Part shown: positions 37,175 to 46,989 of the stretch, in pieces
Numbering within the stretch: position 1 is the first letter of the stretch
How the letters are laid out: each line of letters starts with the position of its first letter
NCBI GenBank assembly: GCA_019722365.1
Contig: JADFUC010001987.1
Coordinates: 1-64,000, forward strand
Length of the DNA: 64,000 nucleotides
Direction of reading: 5' to 3'
From: Lithospermum erythrorhizon
Lineage: Eukaryota > Streptophyta > Magnoliopsida > Boraginales > Boraginaceae
Program-made: the position numbers and the translations under genes
The notes under the pieces: generated by a model
Told to the model about the DNA's origin: nothing
The model's database searches: none
Seen by the model: the letters and a program-made list of their open reading frames with translations, nothing else

Positions 37175-37940
37175 GACATGAGGGTAGGGGGTGGTGGGAT
37201 GGGATGGGCTGACGATTAATGGGGGCTCAATTTTCTTGACAATCTACCCATATTATAAAATGTAAGGCCATGGTTACAACACAAAATAGCGTCATTTTTC
37301 AAAATAATATCCAATAACCAATTCAACTACCAGCCATTCGCCTGTTAATTTCCCGTTTATTTCACGACGGTTTCTTTTAGCCACTTACCACAATTAAAAA
37401 ACTTGAAAGATCATGTTCTCAAGCAAAAAATAACTACCTGAAAGTTAAATAAATGAAATACCAGTGCCAAGGTAACAGCCTCTCGTTACAAAACTCTCTC
37501 CGGAAAATAATTTACAAAATCTCAAAATCATTTTCAAAACTTATTCAACTCCAAAGAATAGAACTAAATAATAGAGTGACGATAAGAATTTCTGAACATA
37601 GCCAAATATAAATACCTTTTGTTGGAAGATACGGAGCGTAAGAACAAAACACATATATAAGCAATCAATAACTTGAGGAGCGGATTGTAGGTGATTGATT
37701 TGAAACGACACAAAGAAATGGCAAGTGAATAAGGTAGTATTAACTGATTATTAGTTCTATATATAAAACTATTAGACTACTACTATTAGAAATATACATG
37801 AGTTTCTAATATAAAGATAATGTTAATTTAAGACCCCAACTTTATAATGAAGATCTCTGAGAGTTTTCATAGACCCATCTTTTAGTGGGCGTTCGAGCGG
37901 AGGGAGCCCTTAATATTTATATATTATGTAAATTGTAAGT
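37175..37940. other. intergenic DNA, no gene seen
   Basis: AT-rich, apart from a G-rich patch at 37180-37215 (GGGTAGGGGGTGGTGGGATG). No frame, RNA gene or repeat structure was recognised. Confidence 0.35.
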
Positions 37941-38012
37941 GAAGTTCTAGTATAATTGGTAAATATAGTGGTGCAAAAAGTCAATATGTGTGAGTTCGAG
38001 TCTTCTTACCAC
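37935..38012 (+). mobile_element. tRNA-like sequence, probable SINE head or tRNA relic
   Basis: An A-box-like TAGTATAATTGG (37948-37959) and a B-box-like GAGTTCGAGTC (37992-38002) lie 44 bases apart, the spacing of a tRNA internal promoter. The outer parts GTAAG...GAAG and CTTCTTAC can partly pair as an acceptor stem. No intact cloverleaf could be drawn. A T-rich tail follows, in which TTTTGTTGTAGTTGA occurs twice (about 38021 and 38108). It is a relic rather than a working tRNA. Confidence 0.45.
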
Positions 38013-38642
38013 TATTCTTTTTGTTGTAGTTGATGATTTTTCTTTACGTTTAAGGTTTTGTTTCTTTAATTCAAGATAGAATTTCATCGTAAATTTCTTT
38101 TTATTTTTGTTGTAGTTGAAGCTTTCTTTTTACTTTAAGGTTTTTAATTGTCTGATTATCCCATTTTGTGTAAATAAAATTACTTTAAATCATTTAGACG
38201 AGGCCCCGTTTCGAACGAGGCGGTACAGGGTTTTCATCGTCGTAAACATTCAAACTCTTATTAACACCGACAAATTCGATACTTGCATCTACGATCTACC
38301 CAGATCTCCTCACATGTATCATTTTTCTCTTTTTGTTTACATTCAAATAAATGAACCCCCTTTCTTATTACGGAATAGTAGTATAAAATTAGCATGAATA
38401 ATTCTCAAATAATGCCCCCAAGAATTAGAAAATGTATGCATGTTTACAAGTTGTGATTTTGACACGTTATTTCCACGTGTTGAGTAGGATATTAAAAATC
38501 CAATTTTTCAATTATTGTCCATTTTACACGTAACTAACTTTCTTTTTTGATTGATTTATTTTATGTTTTCTTCAATAGTACTACCTCCGATTCATATTAT
38601 AAAACATTTTCGTTTACCATCAATTACTTCTTAGTTTTTAGT

Positions 38643-38948
38643 TCAAAAATTATTATCCTGACTGTTAATAGGACTATCAGTTTGGATAATATTATTATTG
38701 CAAAGTCTTTCCAATCTAGATATTCTTAGATCAGAATCTAGTTTTTCATTTTTCAAAATTTTTATTTCCTCTTTGAGATTATTAATCTCTTTCTGAATAT
38801 CATTCAATGAAGTAGGAGAATCTCCTTTTCTTCTTTCTTTAAGAAGCCTATGAACTTCTCCCATAGAATATGGAGTATTATTAGAGATAAATTTATCATA
38901 TTTATCTTCTGAAGATGTAGCAATCTTTGCCATTATCCATCTGATCAA
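38643..38948 (-). pseudogene. viral coiled-coil segment (copy B)
   Basis: It is open for about 101 codons on the minus strand. The start reads MAKIATSSEDKYDKFI. A SMGEVHRLLKERRKG stretch is followed by heptad-like IQKEINNLKEEIKILKNEK and ISRLERLCNNN. It is clearly homologous to 14984-15475. The ATG at 38948 or 38933 may be internal to the polyprotein rather than a true start. The frame runs to the edge of the integrant at 38645, where the genome was opened. Confidence 0.7.
38645..38705 (-). repeat. terminal redundancy of virus copy B (downstream end)
   Basis: Counterpart of 46178-46242, with roughly one mismatch in ten. It encodes the end of the coiled-coil segment just ahead of the protease. 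The left junction with host DNA falls at about 38643. Confidence 0.8.
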
Positions 38949-40262
38949 TAATTTTTTATCTTAAATCGGGATCTTTAATATTTTTTAAAATCCATGATAA
39001 TATTATTATCAATCACATTTATTTCATTATCTTGAAATTGAGACATTAATTTAAAATTTCGATTCTTGAATATTACAATGCGAGGCTTGTCCAAAAACCA
39101 GGCTCGCGATGCGAATACGATTGAGAAAGAATCGGATGTTATGATATCGATACTATTATGACTAGATGGCGAAGACATATCGATGTTTTCTTCATCGTAT
39201 CATTTAAAAAATATCTTATAATTAATCTTTTTTGTTCTTGGCCAATTTAATTATTAATTTTTCTTAGTCCGACAATTATTAGCATAATGACCAACTTTTC
39301 CACATTTATGACAAACAATATTACATTTATCTTTTCTTTGAAGAGATTATTCTTATTATCTCTATTCTTATGATGATTTTTTATTTTTCTTATGAATATT
39401 TTTTCTTCCTAAATTTCTTACTATTATCATCATTATCTGTATTTACTTTATAATGCTTATTACCTGTATCCTTTGTAGAAGGATTGCTTATTCCAAATAT
39501 TCCACGAATGCGCTAATTCTTTCTTTTCGATAGATTACATTTTATGTAATTGTTTATTTAATCTTAATTCATTACATAAAGCTAAACCTTCCTTGACACA
39601 GGAACCTATTAATTTACCATAAGTAAAATTATCATAAGGGATAGCGATTTGGTGTCTGCTTGTGTTTTCTTAACCACTCATGAAAAGATGGGTAAGCCAT
39701 CAATAAATTTAGATTTCCAATGGGGAATATTACTCTGGGGTTCGTAACTTCGACTAAGAAAAGTATCCTTATACCGTCTAAAATACGTAGAGTCTTACCT
39801 TTTAAGTTACGAAGAAAGCGTCACGGATATTCTATTTATCATCACGAATATCTTCTGTAAAATGCTCGATTATATTAATTATTAATAACATATAAACAAC
39901 ATTTTTCTATATTTTGACCATTTTTCAACTTTAACAGATGTTCTTATTATGTTTGTGTTACTAGGTGTTAAATAATTATCATACGTCCTTTTAATTGACC
40001 CGATAAATCTCTTGTATCATATTTACTTGATATTTTTCACCGAGAATTATTGATACGTTTCTAGTCGTCGAATACATGAGCATCACATGTACATGATTAT
40101 AAATTTGCTTATCGTAAAATTATCAATATTCCATTCATAAATATTTTTTCCACTTGAAGCTATTACTTTCATAATATATTCTTGTTCTTCATTTAAAATA
40201 TCGATAGGCGGAGTCTCCTATAATAATAATATCTTTGGGTTGGCTTATCAGCCCATCTCCAC
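38949..40262 (-). pseudogene. viral capsid protein (copy B)
   Basis: Minus-strand pieces in order: an IYEWN-type core near 40120-40150, a FTYGKLIGSC stretch near 39595-39640, a Lys-rich basic region near 39360-39430, the zinc knuckle CHKCGKVGHYANNC at 39313-39272, and a Ser-rich acidic tail (39178 downward). The order equals that of copy A, but here the capsid is not split by an insertion. Several stops and shifts are present, so no long frame remains. Confidence 0.75.
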
Positions 40263-41329
40263 TTTTCGCCATTAATCTTATTAATCTGATCATCTTCATT
40301 TGATAATTTATCTAAAAGTATTTATACTTAATTTTTTGAATTTTTAAATCAAGCGAGTTTTTCTAGATCGAGTTATTGATTTTAATTTAAAATCTTTAAC
40401 ACCGAGAGGGGTTGGATATTTGGAAGAATTTTTGAGTTTCTTCTTCGATTACAAACTTGTTTTTCTTTATCATGGCCAAACTTTTCTATTATTTTAGTAA
40501 TATTATCAATTTTTGTTTAAAAAGTATATTTTCTCTAATACATTAATAAATAAATTGGTATAATTATTTTGTTCAATCGACATATTTATACGTTTTCGTG
40601 GTAGTTTGTAAAGTTTCTTTTCAAAGATTTTTGCATAAGCAAAATCGGTGATTATCCTTTACAATCTGGAATTCTTTTTCAGGGGGATAGATATCTTTAT
40701 AAATTTGTCCATCTGATAATTTATAATTTCTTTCAATTACAAAAATATAATTCCTAACATGTGTTAACATGAACCATGGAACAAAATATAAGATTTCATT
40801 ATTTTCTACACACAGTTTGTTTTATAAAACTCATCCTGGAAAGTTCGTTTTTCTTCTTTATCAAAATTACTAAAACCATTTTCTAAAGATTCCCGTCTAG
40901 GTAAAAATTAACTTTTAATGAGTTGTATGGCTTGAGAACCCGGTACTAAAATCTATAATGGTCGTATAATCCATGAATTTATCTGGAGTGGAAAGCTTAT
41001 TTCGGACATCTTGTCTGCCGAACACGATATTATTACTATTATACCGATATTGTCTTTCCCGATTTATGAAGCCATCGACCACATAATCATTAATTGATTC
41101 ATCGGATTACCATCGTCGGGAAGATTAGAGAAGTAGAAACACAGGAAATTCAATTTTATAATCTAGTGGTGAGATATAAGATCTATTAGATACGGATCTA
41201 TTTCTTCTTATATCAGAAATATTATTCTTTTCAAATTTAAGACTTCTGAATCATACGTAGTTTGACAAGCATTTATTAAATTTGTTGGATTTAAGTTTGA
41301 GGTAGACGGCTTTGATATTTACGATTTTA
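40263..41329 (-). pseudogene. viral linker between movement protein and capsid (copy B)
   Basis: Homologous to 3300-4133 of copy A. The peptide around ILYFVPWF can be read in pieces at about 40780-40800. The frame is interrupted by many stops. There is no recognisable enzymatic motif. It is included so that the full viral map is recorded. Confidence 0.55.
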
Positions 41330-42002
41330 AAATTCTATTTAACACGGCAATAGGTCTTCAGTAGTAATACTAGATTTACTAAATAGTTTGATTAATATGG
41401 TTTCGTTTTGGTTATCCTTACATCTATTGATTTAAAAGTAACGAGTTTATAATAAATCATATAACATATACGTATTACCTGCGTTCGTGCATATAACTAT
41501 ACCCGTGAGTTTTCACGTTTAATATTCTGACGTCTAATAAATTTATGGAATAATGATAATTGTAAATTGAGGATAAACATCAAAATAAAGCCCCAGTCCG
41601 TATTAGAGATAGACTTGATTGAATAATTCCATGAGGATTGCTTCCAATTTAAATTTCTTAATCTCTTAAAAGGCTGTATAAAGCTTTTACGGTAATCATG
41701 AGAGTTAAAGGTTTAAAAACGGCTTGAATAAGTCGATATGTAAAAATCTATAATTGTTTCTATAGGTGTAATATCTTTTCACTTAAAGATTAATTTCATT
41801 TCTTCATTATTAAAGCGAAATTGATTCTTAGGTAGTTTTAACAATACATTTTTAAACGACTTTCACCAGGCTTTAATTTGTATATAACTTTAGGTTCGAT
41901 CTTTGGAATTGTCCATTTGTTTAACAAATCTAAATTATTTGGTAAATCATATTCAATATTAAGACTGTTTTTAACAGTATTCTTAGCTCTAAATAAATTC
42001 AT
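41330..42002 (-). pseudogene. viral movement protein, 30K superfamily (copy B)
   Basis: On the minus strand an ATG at 42002-42000 opens MNLFRAKNTVKNSLNIEYDL. After frameshifts, YRLIQAVFKPLTL is read near 41700-41735, LYSLLRD follows near 41665-41690, and then a FDVYPQFTI-like stretch lies near 41560-41590. The pattern LIQ-x-x-FKPL followed by a conserved RD fits the core of caulimovirid movement proteins, which enlarge plasmodesmata for cell-to-cell spread. This would be the N-terminus of the first viral frame. It is heavily interrupted. Confidence 0.65.
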
Positions 42003-42625
42003 CAAGATTTAGAAAAAGATAGAATTGTTAAATTATATCATGCCCAATTGATCTTAATGATTAAGCCGAGAAGCTCGTCTGGTTTGTAATGCGTACATGG
42101 GTTAGTTTATTGTAATTACAAGGAATAAGATTATGAACCAAAATTTGTAATCTTGTCTATAGGTTGGTTATTGTAATTCTGAGAATAGATATGAGCCGAA
42201 TCTACAATATGATTTATGATAAATCCAGTGCATATTATGAAACCACACAAAACCACTGTATTTCTCGCTTTTGGCTTTCTGAACATGGTATGAAAATTAG
42301 TTTTTAGATAATGATTAAACCTTGCATCTTAATTAAATTATTAAAACCTTGCCATAATCTAGAAAAAGCTGGAACATAAGCAGTTGGCTTGCCACATAAA
42401 ATATATTACATTTGCGTAATTACAAATAACTTGGCATTTATAAACGGATCTGAGAGATCGCCATCAGATCATTAATCAATTAGGTTAGACATAATTTAAC
42501 AAATCGAGATTAACTATAAAGGCTCATCGTAAACAATATTAATTAATTTAAATGAAATAATAAAAATAATAGATTATACTTACAATTTGAATCGTAGCCA
42601 ATGAACCAGAAATATATGAACACAA
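42003..42625 (-). other. viral leader region (copy B)
   Basis: Non-coding stretch between the promoter/poly(A) region and the movement-protein start. It contains no long frame. A long, structured leader is usual in this family, but I could not fold it reliably and found no clean match to the initiator-Met tRNA primer site. Confidence 0.45.
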
Positions 42626-42800
42626 ACTTTTTATTTATGATGAAAGGTACAAGGGAGAGTAAGTAGATTCGAACTTGGAAATTTCTAAAACACCTTTCAA
42701 AGAGTAACATTCTATACTTATATACAAACGGATTTGAAATCCGGACTTAAAACCTAATGGACTCCAAAATGGATTCCAAAAAAGAAAATAAACAGTAAAA
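42626..42800 (-). promoter_or_regulatory. viral promoter and poly(A) signal (copy B)
   Basis: On the minus strand TATATAAG lies at 42724-42717, preceded by the block TTTTTTGGAATCCATTTTGG (about 42783-42764) that copy A also has. About 80 bases downstream, AATAAAAAG occurs near 42640-42630. TATA then poly(A) at this spacing matches the arrangement that gives caulimovirid pregenomic RNA its terminal redundancy. The TATA box is intact here, unlike copy A. Confidence 0.6.
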
Positions 42801-42999
42801 CAAAATAGTAAAATTTGTAAAGATACGTGTTAGATATGATCTCTTTCGGCATGCGATATAGGCGTTTGATTATCTTCGAGGCTTTTATTTTCCCGATTAG
42901 TTTTCTTACGGAGATTTTTCTCCTCAATTTGTTTTATTTTTGATTGATTTAGTCTTTTCAAATCTTCTTTAAATTGTTCAAATAAATCGAGAATATCCC

Positions 43000-44230
43000 A
43001 ACCGATTCGTTAGGGTCTGAGGCTTCTGCGTATCGTCCGAGTTTTGAATGTATTCTCGTCATTTGATCCTGTCATTGAGACATCAGTCCGTTTATCTTCT
43101 TCGTCGATTTCAACGAATTCTTTTCCATTTTGATTAAGTATTGGTCAATTAGCTGTTGTCTTGAGAATTTCGTAGCCCATTAGGTTTCTGCACCAATTGA
43201 TATTGGGTGAATTTTGCCAATTTTTCTTCAATTTCTCTGAAAGTATCTTCCCCTGGAATGATCCCTGTATTAGGATCGGGTCTAATCATCTTTTCCCAAA
43301 ATTTTGCTTGAGAGTGTCTTATCAAACTAGGCATATTATCCTTTCTTCCATATGTTACAGTCCATTTGCATATATATGGAATAGAAAATTCTATCATGAA
43401 TAACATGAAAGATTTAACCTTCATCTCTTGCTCATTGAGCTGTTGATTTCTTGGAGAAATATTACTCCATTTTTCAAAATATTCTTTCAATTTTACAGGT
43501 AGAATTTCTATTCTGGCGCTATTAAATTGCCACCAATTGAAAAACCAATTTGGTAAATCTTGATTATAAATCTTTGAACATATCTTGATCATCCAAGTAT
43601 GTTTCTGTTTATCATTTTCATAAAATAATACCTTTTCAAAGGCTTCCAAATAATCCCAATAATTGTATTTAATGGGAGTCTGGCATTCCGGATAAACCAT
43701 TGATTTTCCTTTAAATGGGGATAATCCCCATTCCTCTGAAGATATAATCTTTTTGATAATGATTTTTGAAATTATAAATTTCTTTATTTTGTCCCGAGAA
43801 ATGAGATATCTCACAGGACCCACTATTTATTAATATATTTTCAAAATAGAACTGAGATTTATAAAATCCAGCAGTATAACCATGATGAAGAGTATATCTT
43901 TCCAAAAGTAAATTTGGTTGCTCTTGCCACCTAAGATCATTATCATTGAGGATTAAAATCATTTTATCTTCCTCATTTTGGATATAATCCAAATTATGAT
44001 CTTTAAGATCTTCTTCTTTTTTCAGTGTATTAGCATAGGAAGAGCTACTGCTTCCTTCCTTTTGTTTCTTATATTCCAAGAATTCTTGAAATAAAGGATC
44101 ATTATCTTGGCGTGAAAAATTCCTTGATATTAAGGACTTTTTTACCGTAGGCGTCAGGATATTACGTTCTTCCTCATACTGCCCCTATAAGGGAGTTCCT
44201 CTGCCATAATATGACATTTCTGAAAATTGA
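43000..44230 (-). pseudogene. second viral frame, unknown function, Trp-rich (copy B)
   Basis: Two overlapping open pieces, 44079-43711 (122 codons) and 43823-43149 (224 codons), are joined by one frame change. The first is Lys/Glu/Ser-rich (EYKKQKEGSSSSSYAN), then has MILILNDNDLRW. The second holds the aromatic core: YNYWDYLEAFEKVLFYEN, NWFFNWWQFN, YFEKWSNISPRNQQL, FMLFMIEFSIPYICKW, then FWEKMIRPDPNTG. The 224-codon piece is the longest open frame of either virus copy. Function unknown; candidates by position are a translational transactivator or inclusion-body protein. Confidence 0.75.
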
Positions 44231-44660
44231 AGAAAATAATATCTCTTATTTTCATTCAAATATTCTCTAGTAAGGAAGTCGGGAAGATGATTATCTTCAT
44301 TTCTTATAAATAACTTCCAAAATCGAAAGGTGCTAAATGGGCACCGCCGCACTTGCAAACATTGTTTGAGACATCATGTTTTAAAAATCTTTTGAAACAC
44401 ATGAATTTAGCTGCTTGACAATCGGTTTAATTTTGAATTTTTGGATATAAAGATCATCTTGAAATTTTAAAACACATTTTACAATAGCAAGTACTTCTTT
44501 AGCTATTGGCAGCATAGTCCCTCATTTGTCGTTCCATTTACCAGAATGAAACCTGACAAGATATTCTTGCTTATTATCAGGATTAATTTGTTTTAAAATT
44601 CCTCAGCAACTAAATCGAAGCATCGGTTTCAATAATTTTTTTCCCGATTTGGGTTTTACT
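44231..44660 (-). pseudogene. viral RNase H domain (copy B)
   Basis: Aligns with 19512-19898. Minus-strand fragments resemble a VRFHSGKWN-type stretch near 44530-44560, KEVLAIVK near 44480-44510, and the closing TREYL near 44255-44275. At least three frame changes separate them, so this copy is worse preserved than copy A in this domain. Confidence 0.7.
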
Positions 44661-45780
44661 TGACATCAAACAAAGGCGAGGGCTTTAACCTTTTCTTTTA
44701 TATTTTTAACGGCTTTAGTATGATTTTTACGTCGGGGACTTGGTTTCTTTTGAGCCTAGTATAAGATTGCGGTATCTTTTGCAAGATTCGATAATAAGGG
44801 GAAATGTAATTTAAACTACCTAAAAACCTTTGTAATTGGGTTTGTCTAAAATTTTATCCCCGGAAATTTTGAGGCAAATTCAATACTTCTATCAATTGGA
44901 ATGATACTTCCTTTTCAATATTATGACCTAAAATCTTTATTTTTGGTTTGAAAAATATTCATTTTTGGTTTGGAAATAACTAAACCATTTTGAATTATTA
45001 TCTTTACGAAGATATATCTAAATGTTTAAAAGTGTTCTTGATTGTTTTTAGAAAAAATTAAAATATCATCTATAAACAATTATAAATTCACTAAAAGGAT
45101 TAAAATATCATTCATAATTTTTTTGAAATTACGATGGGGCATTTTAAGCCCAAAACATAACATTCCATTCATAGTGCCCAAAGGTACATTAAAAGGCTGT
45201 TTTATATCTATCGCTCTTATTGATTTGTATTTGCCAATAACTTGATTTTTAAATCAAATTTAGAAAATAAAAGATAGAATCATATAGTCTATCTAATAAA
45301 TCTTTTTTATTAGGAATAGGATGCCTAATCCATTTTAAAACTTTATTTAGTGGTTTATAATAGTTTATAACTAGAAGCGAGGCATACTCTTTCTGTCTGC
45401 ATGTTTATTAACATAAAGCCGTATATGACCATGGTGGGCGGGATGTATAAATTAACTTTCTATCCGGCCAAAGGATTGGATTTCTTTTATAACTCAAGTA
45501 TTGAAATTCATTTGACATGAAGTGCAGTTTTGTAGGAATCGTATCATCGAGAAAAATCTTATCGCCAAGGAAGTTACATAATATATTTTACAATAAAATG
45601 CATTTGGATGATCATTACAAACACTCTAAACGGATGCATTAAAATTTTGTTTAATTTTTCCTTGTAATTTAGGATACGTAATTTTTTCATCTATAGTCCA
45701 AATATTAATTTCATTTTCAAAAAGTTTAATTGATTTTCTTTGTTTATAACTTTATCAAAATTGAATATAAATTTTTTTGG
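44661..45780 (-). pseudogene. viral reverse transcriptase (copy B)
   Basis: Not interrupted by an LTR element, unlike copy A. The polymerase active site is recognisable at about 45070-45050, but a small deletion just before the GATGAT shifts the frame. A FLGHNIEKE-like stretch follows near 44905-44940. Downstream, the LDKTQLQ-type connection segment is split by stops near 44840-44870. Confidence 0.7.
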
Positions 45781-46170
45781 ATATGGTTTTGGTAAATTTT
45801 AACGTATTGATTTATTATTATATGTTCTATAATCCCTTCTTTATCTACCTTTTTAAAGGATAAATTTTGTTATAAAAGGTCTTACCAAGTATAAATGCAG
45901 TTGAAATATTTTACTAGTAAAAAACTAGTAGAAATACAAGTATTATCAATACAAACAAATGCTTTTGGTAACTTAAAACTTATATCTAATTTTTCACCTC
46001 CCGCATGAGATAAAGTATGGGTAGTTTTTTGAAAATACCTAGTTGGAATCAATCCTTCTTGTATAACATTTAAATACGCTCCTTGTTATCTACTAGAGTA
46101 CATAGAAATTCTTTTGAAAAATAATTATCAGTAAGTAATGTTATTTTAATATGCCATTTTTTGGTTTAAG
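45781..46170 (-). pseudogene. viral aspartic protease, catalytic motif lost (copy B)
   Basis: Aligns with 15476-15890. The place of the catalytic Asp-Ser-Gly (about 46100-46075) reads VDNKERI followed by a stop, so the active site is gone. The downstream part (HTLSHAG-like near 46005-46030) is still readable in pieces. The plus-strand T-rich sequence at 45900-45930 contains an ACTAGTAAAAAACTAGT inverted repeat shared with copy A. Confidence 0.7.
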
Positions 46171-46177
46171 AATATTT

Positions 46178-46242
46178 CATTTAAAAAATTATTATCTTGA
46201 CTATTACTTGGACTATCATTTGGATAATAGTATCATTGCAAA
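46178..46242 (-). repeat. terminal redundancy of virus copy B (upstream end)
   Basis: AAATTATTATCTTGACTATT followed by ACTTGGACTATCATTTGGA corresponds to 38645-38705 (AAAATTATTATCCTGACTGT, then TAATAGGACTATCAGTTTGG). The two ends of the integrant thus overlap by about 60 bases of the same viral region, in direct orientation. Confidence 0.8.
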
Positions 46243-46989
46243 ATATATTTTTCATAAGATTAAATTTTTTTACATTTTTCAACGTGTAATAATTAATTAT
46301 TTATTAATGTGATTAAAATTGGATCTGAAAAAATGAAAAAAGTGTTATATTTTAATTGGTTTGGAAGTGGTTATGACAATGGGCTCTCATGAATTACTCG
46401 TACTATATTGATAGATTATAGCCACTTAATTTTAATAGACAAAATTGTACCCACTTAGTTTTAAAATTAGAAAATGATTGATAGATTATAGCCACATATT
46501 CCAAAATTAGAAAATGAGACAAGCTATTGCCGCATGAATATATTGATAGATTATAGCCACTTAGTTTTAAAATCTTCTAATTGTACCCACTTTATAATAT
46601 GATCTTTTAATTATAGCCACATAATTATTTTCCAATGAAGCTAGGATATGATCTTTTAATTGTAGTCACTTTATAATATGCTCTTTTAATTGTAGTCACT
46701 TAATTCTATGCTCTTTTAATTTTTTTATATTTTATATGTATTTTCGAGTGAGCTCAAGGAAAATTCTTATAATAAAAATTATTCTCCAATAAAGCTAGGA
46801 TATGATTAGTATCTCAAAAATTCTATAGTGTTCACATAATTTTATACTACATTAAAAAATTCATTTGTGCATACAAATTTTGTCACTAACCTTTAGTTAA
46901 TTAATGAAACTATTAAGATTTATACATTGCGCTTATTCTAAAAAAGCAAAAAATTAATCACATCAAAACATTTAATCCCAATACACTCA
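46243..46989. repeat. AT-rich spacer with short interspersed direct repeats
   Basis: The 19-mer ATTGATAGATTATAGCCAC occurs at 46407, 46477 and 46542. Variants of TATGATCTTTTAATTATAGCC and TTAATTGTAGTCACTT follow to about 46720. The period is about 65-70 bases. It is non-coding and may be the subterminal region of a decayed transposon. Confidence 0.6.

Larger units (their letters stand above)
38645..46242 (-). mobile_element. endogenous pararetrovirus copy B, one full permuted genome
   Basis: Read on the minus strand from 46242: protease, reverse transcriptase, RNase H, second frame, promoter/leader, movement protein, capsid with zinc knuckle, coiled coil, ending at 38645. The first and last about 60 bases are the same viral sequence, so the block is a circular genome linearised just upstream of the protease. 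The unit length measured between equivalent points (38662 and 46201) is about 7.54 kb. No transposon interrupts it. Many small frame changes and stops mean no protein can be made whole. Genus placement is tentative. Confidence 0.88.

Noticed and set aside
37935..38012. Functional tRNA gene
   Set aside because: Internal promoter boxes are present, but the anticodon arm and full acceptor stem cannot be drawn, so only a tRNA-like relic is claimed.
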